Shown one piece after another: positions 6,906 to 10,604 of a stretch of 10,604 nt of DNA. A model generated the notes under the pieces. It worked only from the letters and a program-made list of their open reading frames with translations, was not told the origin of the DNA and made no database searches. This stretch comes from Chryseobacterium gleum (GTDB taxonomy: Bacteria > Bacteroidota > Bacteroidia > Flavobacteriales_D > Crocinitomicaceae), in assembly GCA_945877005.1 (NCBI GenBank), contig CAMCQL010000048.1, forward strand, positions 1 through 10,604, given 5' to 3'. Position 1 is the stretch's first letter; the number at the start of each line of letters is the position of its first letter. The position numbers were made by a program, and so were the translations under genes.

Positions 6906-8279
6906 ATGAGGGAATGCTTACAAACATATATCAATAGCGTTGCAAAGACAAAAATTGGATTCTTGTTCTTTATTTTTTCTGTTGGAGTAATAAGTTGTAC
7001 TTCGCGCACTACTAACACATTACCGAACGAAGTTGCTTTAAACAACTACAAAAACCGCACCTTTTTTGGGATTGTAGATTCCTCCTACACGGTTAGTTAT
7101 CCATTCATTCATTTTGAAAAAAATCATTACCAATTTTTCAACAAGCGAAGTCCAAATTTTGAAAAGCTATATTTCGACATCAAACAAATGGTCATCAATA
7201 AAGACCGTAAATTAAATTTCTACCACATTGGTGGCTCCCACCTTCAAGCGGATGTATACACCCACGAAATGCGCACTGATTTACAAACGAACTGGAAAGG
7301 ACTGCAAGGTGAGCGTGGATGGATTTTTCCCTTTGATTTAGCAAATACAAACAATCCAATGAATTATGTGTTTAAATCACCCAATAAATGGAAGATTTAC
7401 AAAAGCACATTAGACCGACCAGACTCTTTGGAGTATGGATTACTTGGAATGGTCATCGAATCGCCTGACTCACTCATCAACATTGAATTCAAATACAAAC
7501 GCACGAAAGTAAAACCCCATTTTGACCGAATTCGAATCTACCACAACAAAGGGTTTATTCCTTATAAATTTGATTTTAATTCAAAAGATACCTTTGTGAT
7601 TCGAAAACAAACGAACATGGCAATCGGGTATACGGATGTTCATTTTAACAAAAATTTAACGGATTTCCATTTAACACTTTCAAAAACTACGTCGGATACG
7701 TTTAAATTTAAATTGTTAGGATTCCAACTCTCCAACAACCTCCCTGGAATTTCGTATAACACCATTGGAGTGAATGGCGCTTCATTACCGACACATTTAG
7801 CGAATAAATTTTTCCGCGAACAATTGAATGAATTACCCCCTGACTTTTTTGCTTTCTCTGTCGGTACAAATGATGCAAATATGCCTTACAATCTATTTAA
7901 ACCTGAAGTTTTCAAAGCAAACCTTGACTCTTTAATTCGAAGAGTTCTGAGTGTGAATCCAAACTGTGCCATACTACTTACTATTCCGAATGACGCGTTG
8001 TTTCAAAAAAAATACCTCAATAAAAATGTCGCGCGAGAAAGAGCAATGGTCCTTGAATTAGCAAAAAAATACCATGCGGCTGTTTGGGACATGTACGGAA
8101 TTATGGGAGAGTTAGGGTCCTGTAAATCTTGGAAGAAAGCACGACTAATGCGCCATGATTATGTACATTTTACTGCTTCGGGCTACCGCCTGAAAGGAGA
8201 AATGTTTTTTGAATCTTTTGTTAAATGGCTCGAACAAATGGATATTAGAGATCGAAAATTATTCCAATACAACCAATAA
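6906..8279 (+). CDS. SGNH/GDSL-family hydrolase, predicted lipoprotein
   Basis: A predicted envelope lipoprotein (457 aa from this start) with a C-terminal SGNH hydrolase domain. The N-terminus has basic residues, a hydrophobic stretch (IGFLFFIFSVGV) and a lipobox VISC with C31. SGNH blocks, numbered from ATG 6906: block I HIGGSHLQAD with nucleophile S111; block II GVNGA with G291; block III GTND with N322; block V DYVH with D418 and H421. All four catalytic or oxyanion residues are present, but block I reads GGS instead of the usual GDS. About 170 residues between blocks I and II form an inserted, probably beta-rich domain. Related Bacteroidota proteins often sit beside MBOAT O-acyltransferases and act as polysaccharide or peptidoglycan O-acetyl esterases or transferases; no MBOAT gene is present here, so the substrate is open. 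The frame stays open to a GTG at 6867 and an ATG at 6885; I prefer 6906 because it gives the most ordinary signal peptide. Confidence 0.85.
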   Translation: MRECLQTYINSVAKTKIGFLFFIFSVGVISCTSRTTNTLPNEVALNNYKNRTFFGIVDSSYTVSYPFIHFEKNHYQFFNKRSPNFEKLYFDIKQMVINKDRKLNFYHIGGSHLQADVYTHEMRTDLQTNWKGLQGERGWIFPFDLANTNNPMNYVFKSPNKWKIYKSTLDRPDSLEYGLLGMVIESPDSLINIEFKYKRTKVKPHFDRIRIYHNKGFIPYKFDFNSKDTFVIRKQTNMAIGYTDVHFNKNLTDFHLTLSKTTSDTFKFKLLGFQLSNNLPGISYNTIGVNGASLPTHLANKFFREQLNELPPDFFAFSVGTNDANMPYNLFKPEVFKANLDSLIRRVLSVNPNCAILLTIPNDALFQKKYLNKNVARERAMVLELAKKYHAAVWDMYGIMGELGSCKSWKKARLMRHDYVHFTASGYRLKGEMFFESFVKWLEQMDIRDRKLFQYNQ

Positions 8280-8281
8280 GT

Positions 8282-9487
8282 ATGGCCTCTAAAAATGCAT
8301 TCATTTTTATATTTATAACCATTGTCATTGATGCAACTGGTTTGGGGATTATTATTCCATCCCTTCCGAACTTAGTTGCAGAAGTCTCACACAGTTCCAT
8401 CTCTGAATCAGCGAAGTATTATGGAATCATTCTTGGAAGTTACGCTTTCATGCAATTTGTATTTTCACCTTTGATAGGTTCTCTGAGTGATCATTTCGGA
8501 AGAAGACCCATCTTATTACTTTCCTTGTTTGGACTGGGAATCGATTACATCTTTATGTATTTTGCGCCCACTTTATTTTGGTTGATCCTCGGCAGAAGTT
8601 TGTCTGGTATGTTTGGTGCGAGTTTTACAACTGCTTCCGCCTACATTGCAGATATCTCAACCCCTGAAAATAAAACCAAAAATTTCGGATTAGTAGGCGC
8701 CGCTTTTGGTATCGGATTCATTGTTGGTCCTGCCATTGGTGGGTTACTCGGTAACTTTCATTTAAGAGCTCCCTTTCTGTTTGCTGCAGGATTATCACTC
8801 CTTAATTTAATCTACGGTACATTTGTTCTAAAAGAATCCCTCTCGAAAGAAAACAGAAGAGCTTTTTCATGGAAACGATCCAATCCGATTGGTGCCTTTT
8901 TTCAATTGAAAAAATACAAACACTTCGCCTGGATTTTTGTGGTCTTATTTTTAGTGTACTTTGGTGGAATGGCCATTCATTCGACCTGGAATTATTACAC
9001 CATTGAAAAATTCAATTGGTCCATCGGTGATGTAGGAATCTCCTTAGCAACTGTTGGGGTTTTCATTGCAATTGTGCAAGGAGGATTTGCTGGAAAGATT
9101 TCAAAGAAATTGGGCGACCAAAAAACAACCTTACTTAGTTTACTGATTACGATGGTAACGCTTATTGCAATAGGGGTTGCAAATCATAGTTGGATGTTGT
9201 ATGCATTTATGTTACCCTATGCATTTTCTGGTCTCGCTGATCCTGCAATCCGTTCGATTCTTTCCAACAAAACAAGCGAAAGTGAACAAGGAGAATTACA
9301 AGGTTTAATTACCAGTATTTTAAGTTGTGCAGAAATTATTGGTCCGCCCATCATGATGGCTGTTTTCTACTTCTTTTCTGTCCCACGTTTCACTGCTCAA
9401 CCCATTATTGGAATGCCCTTTTTCTTAGGTTGCTTAAGTATTTTTTGCGCATTTCTTCTTTTTAAATGGGTCACTAAAAATAGTTAA
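8282..9487 (+). CDS. MFS transporter, TetA-like drug:proton antiporter (DHA1) type
   Basis: A 401-aa inner-membrane protein with 12 predicted membrane helices, the standard length for the 12-helix MFS exporter group. Helix 1 carries VIDATGLGIIIPSLP, like the start of TetA-type proteins. The helix 2-3 loop has MFS motif A, GSLSDHFGRRP, at 66-76 (D70, R74, R75). Helix 5 has the antiporter motif C, with G149-P150 and G153-G154 in GFIVGPAIGG. These features support proton-driven export, but the substrate cannot be read from sequence; the name does not imply tetracycline resistance. A longer basic stretch around residues 190-212 (KESLSKENRRAFSWKR) is the central cytoplasmic loop. It starts 2 bp after the SGNH lipoprotein stop and ends 6 bp before radA, so it is almost certainly co-transcribed with both. 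Confidence 0.93.
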   Translation: MASKNAFIFIFITIVIDATGLGIIIPSLPNLVAEVSHSSISESAKYYGIILGSYAFMQFVFSPLIGSLSDHFGRRPILLLSLFGLGIDYIFMYFAPTLFWLILGRSLSGMFGASFTTASAYIADISTPENKTKNFGLVGAAFGIGFIVGPAIGGLLGNFHLRAPFLFAAGLSLLNLIYGTFVLKESLSKENRRAFSWKRSNPIGAFFQLKKYKHFAWIFVVLFLVYFGGMAIHSTWNYYTIEKFNWSIGDVGISLATVGVFIAIVQGGFAGKISKKLGDQKTTLLSLLITMVTLIAIGVANHSWMLYAFMLPYAFSGLADPAIRSILSNKTSESEQGELQGLITSILSCAEIIGPPIMMAVFYFFSVPRFTAQPIIGMPFFLGCLSIFCAFLLFKWVTKNS

Positions 9488-9493
9488 TTCATT

Positions 9494-10604
9494 ATGGCTA
9501 AAATTAAAACTGCGTTTTTTTGTCAAAATTGTGGCTTTCAAACACCCAAATGGTTAGGCAAATGTCCTTCTTGCAACGAATGGAATACCTTCGTAGAAGA
9601 AATCGTTGAGAAAAACGATTCTAAGGTGGTTGCGTTCTCAACAAGTTCTGGAAAAACAGCGAAACCTCAAACCGTACAATCCATTCAACAACAAGAACAA
9701 GAACGAATTGAATTAATAGACAAAGAATTAAACAGAGTGTTAGGAGGAGGCTTGGTTCCAGGATCTTTGATTTTGTTTGGTGGCGAACCAGGAATCGGAA
9801 AGTCAACCCTGATGCTCCAATTAGCTGTCAGTGAAAGTGCGTTAAGAATTCTTTATGTCTCTGGAGAAGAGAGCGAACAACAAATAAAAATGCGTGCAGA
9901 ACGCATTGGGGTCAAAAACGATGAATGCTTTATTCTGACTGAAACAAACCTTCAAAACATCTTTCTACAAGCGGAAGAAATACAACCAAAATTACTGGTG
10001 ATTGACTCCATTCAAACACTTTTTAGTTCCCACATTGAAAGCTCACCAGGCAGCATCTCTCAAGTTAGAGAATGCACCGCCCAATTATTAAGATATGCCA
10101 AAGAAACTGGAGTTCCTGTTTTTTTAATTGGACACATTACCAAAGAAGGAGCTTTAGCTGGACCAAAAGTACTGGAGCACATGGTGGACGTAGTCGTTCA
10201 ATTCGAAGGGGATCGGAACCATGTCTACCGCTTATTAAGAACCATCAAAAATCGTTTTGGAAGCACCCACGAATTGGGGATTTATGAAATGCTAAGTACT
10301 GGCCTACGACAAGTTGAAAATCCTTCTGAAATTTTAATCACCAACACAGATGCAACATTGAGTGGTATCTCCATTGCATCCACGCTAGAAGGTTTAAGAC
10401 CCATGTTAATTGAAGTACAAGCTTTGGTGAGTTCTGCTGCCTACGGAACACCTCAACGTTCTTCAACAGGCTTTGACTTGAGACGTTTAAACATGTTGTT
10501 AGCGGTAATGGAAAAAAGATGTGGCTTTAAATTAGGTGCCAAAGACGTATTTTTAAACATTGCTGGTGGCATCAAAGTAGACGATCCAGCAATAGATTTG
10601 GCGG
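9494..10604 (+). CDS. radA: DNA repair/recombination protein RadA (Sms), 3' end beyond window
   Basis: RadA is a RecA-like ATPase and DnaB-type helicase that drives branch migration during recombination and repair. The first 370 of about 455 residues are present; the frame runs off the right edge without a stop. An N-terminal C4 zinc finger has C10, C13, C24 and C27 (CQNC and CPSC). A Walker A motif GEPGIGKST follows, with K103, then a Walker B-like strand ending in LLVIDSIQTL. The RadA-specific KNRFGS motif is at 252-257, and the start of the Lon protease-like C-terminal domain is at about 280 onward (LEGLRPMLIEVQALV, then DVFLNIAGG). The ATG lies 6 bp after the MFS stop. It is the last visible gene of the rightward operon; whether more genes follow is not visible. 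Confidence 0.97.
   Translation, partial: MAKIKTAFFCQNCGFQTPKWLGKCPSCNEWNTFVEEIVEKNDSKVVAFSTSSGKTAKPQTVQSIQQQEQERIELIDKELNRVLGGGLVPGSLILFGGEPGIGKSTLMLQLAVSESALRILYVSGEESEQQIKMRAERIGVKNDECFILTETNLQNIFLQAEEIQPKLLVIDSIQTLFSSHIESSPGSISQVRECTAQLLRYAKETGVPVFLIGHITKEGALAGPKVLEHMVDVVVQFEGDRNHVYRLLRTIKNRFGSTHELGIYEMLSTGLRQVENPSEILITNTDATLSGISIASTLEGLRPMLIEVQALVSSAAYGTPQRSSTGFDLRRLNMLLAVMEKRCGFKLGAKDVFLNIAGGIKVDDPAIDLA

Noticed and set aside
8282..9487. Calling the MFS protein a tetracycline resistance determinant
   Set aside because: Motifs A and C are shared by the whole DHA1 antiporter group; nothing in the sequence fixes the substrate, and the setting is chromosomal housekeeping with no mobile element.
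9621..9806. 61-aa minus-strand reading frame
   Set aside because: It lies opposite the radA Walker A region, whose plus-strand protein is unmistakable; it is a shadow frame.
10072..10287. 71-aa plus-strand frame inside radA
   Set aside because: It is in a different frame from radA across its KNRFGS region; the radA frame is intact, so this is neither a gene nor evidence of a frameshift.
1..10604. Search for a defence island, phage remnant, CRISPR array or insertion sequence
   Set aside because: No direct-repeat array, transposase, integrase, toxin-antitoxin pair or tRNA-linked attachment site is visible; every large frame is accounted for by a chromosomal gene.

Overview
The window looks like an ordinary chromosomal stretch from a low-GC member of the Bacteroidota, most likely the order Flavobacteriales. 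The reasons are: the long membrane-anchored PpiD-type isomerase of the kind found in that phylum; candidate promoters of the TAnnTTTG type instead of TATAAT; an almost complete lack of Shine-Dalgarno sequences; A+T-rich spacers; and the mix of lipB, radA and an SGNH lipoprotein of a type I associate with this phylum. The genus cannot be fixed from this sequence alone.

Layout. The left 4.1 kb is read on the minus strand: ppiD (chaperone/peptidyl-prolyl isomerase) and, downstream of it, uvrC (nucleotide-excision repair nuclease). A textbook intrinsic terminator lies in the 53-bp gap between them and its U-run ends only 8 nt before the uvrC start codon. Just past the uvrC stop there is a 9-bp perfect hairpin that competes with an alternative 7-bp hairpin. 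A 350-bp divergent intergenic region (4125-4474) holds the candidate promoters for ppiD (leftward) and lipB (rightward).

The right 6.1 kb is a tightly packed plus-strand series that is probably one transcription unit: lipB (octanoyltransferase), a membrane-anchored SxxK serine hydrolase that overlaps lipB by 4 bp, a 136-aa protein of unknown function, an SGNH-hydrolase lipoprotein, a 12-TM MFS exporter, and radA (recombination ATPase), which is cut by the right edge. All gaps are 10 bp or less except 76 bp before the lipoprotein (37 bp if the upstream GTG is its start).

The genes do not form an obvious pathway. Two (uvrC, radA) act in DNA repair and recombination, one in lipoate synthesis, one in envelope protein folding, and two look like envelope hydrolases. 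I see no mobile elements, CRISPR arrays, tRNA or rRNA genes, or phage genes, and no convincing evidence for an undescribed system. The points most worth a second look are the GGS (instead of GDS) nucleophile block in the SGNH lipoprotein, the unknown 136-aa protein fixed in this operon, and the terminator placed against the uvrC start codon.
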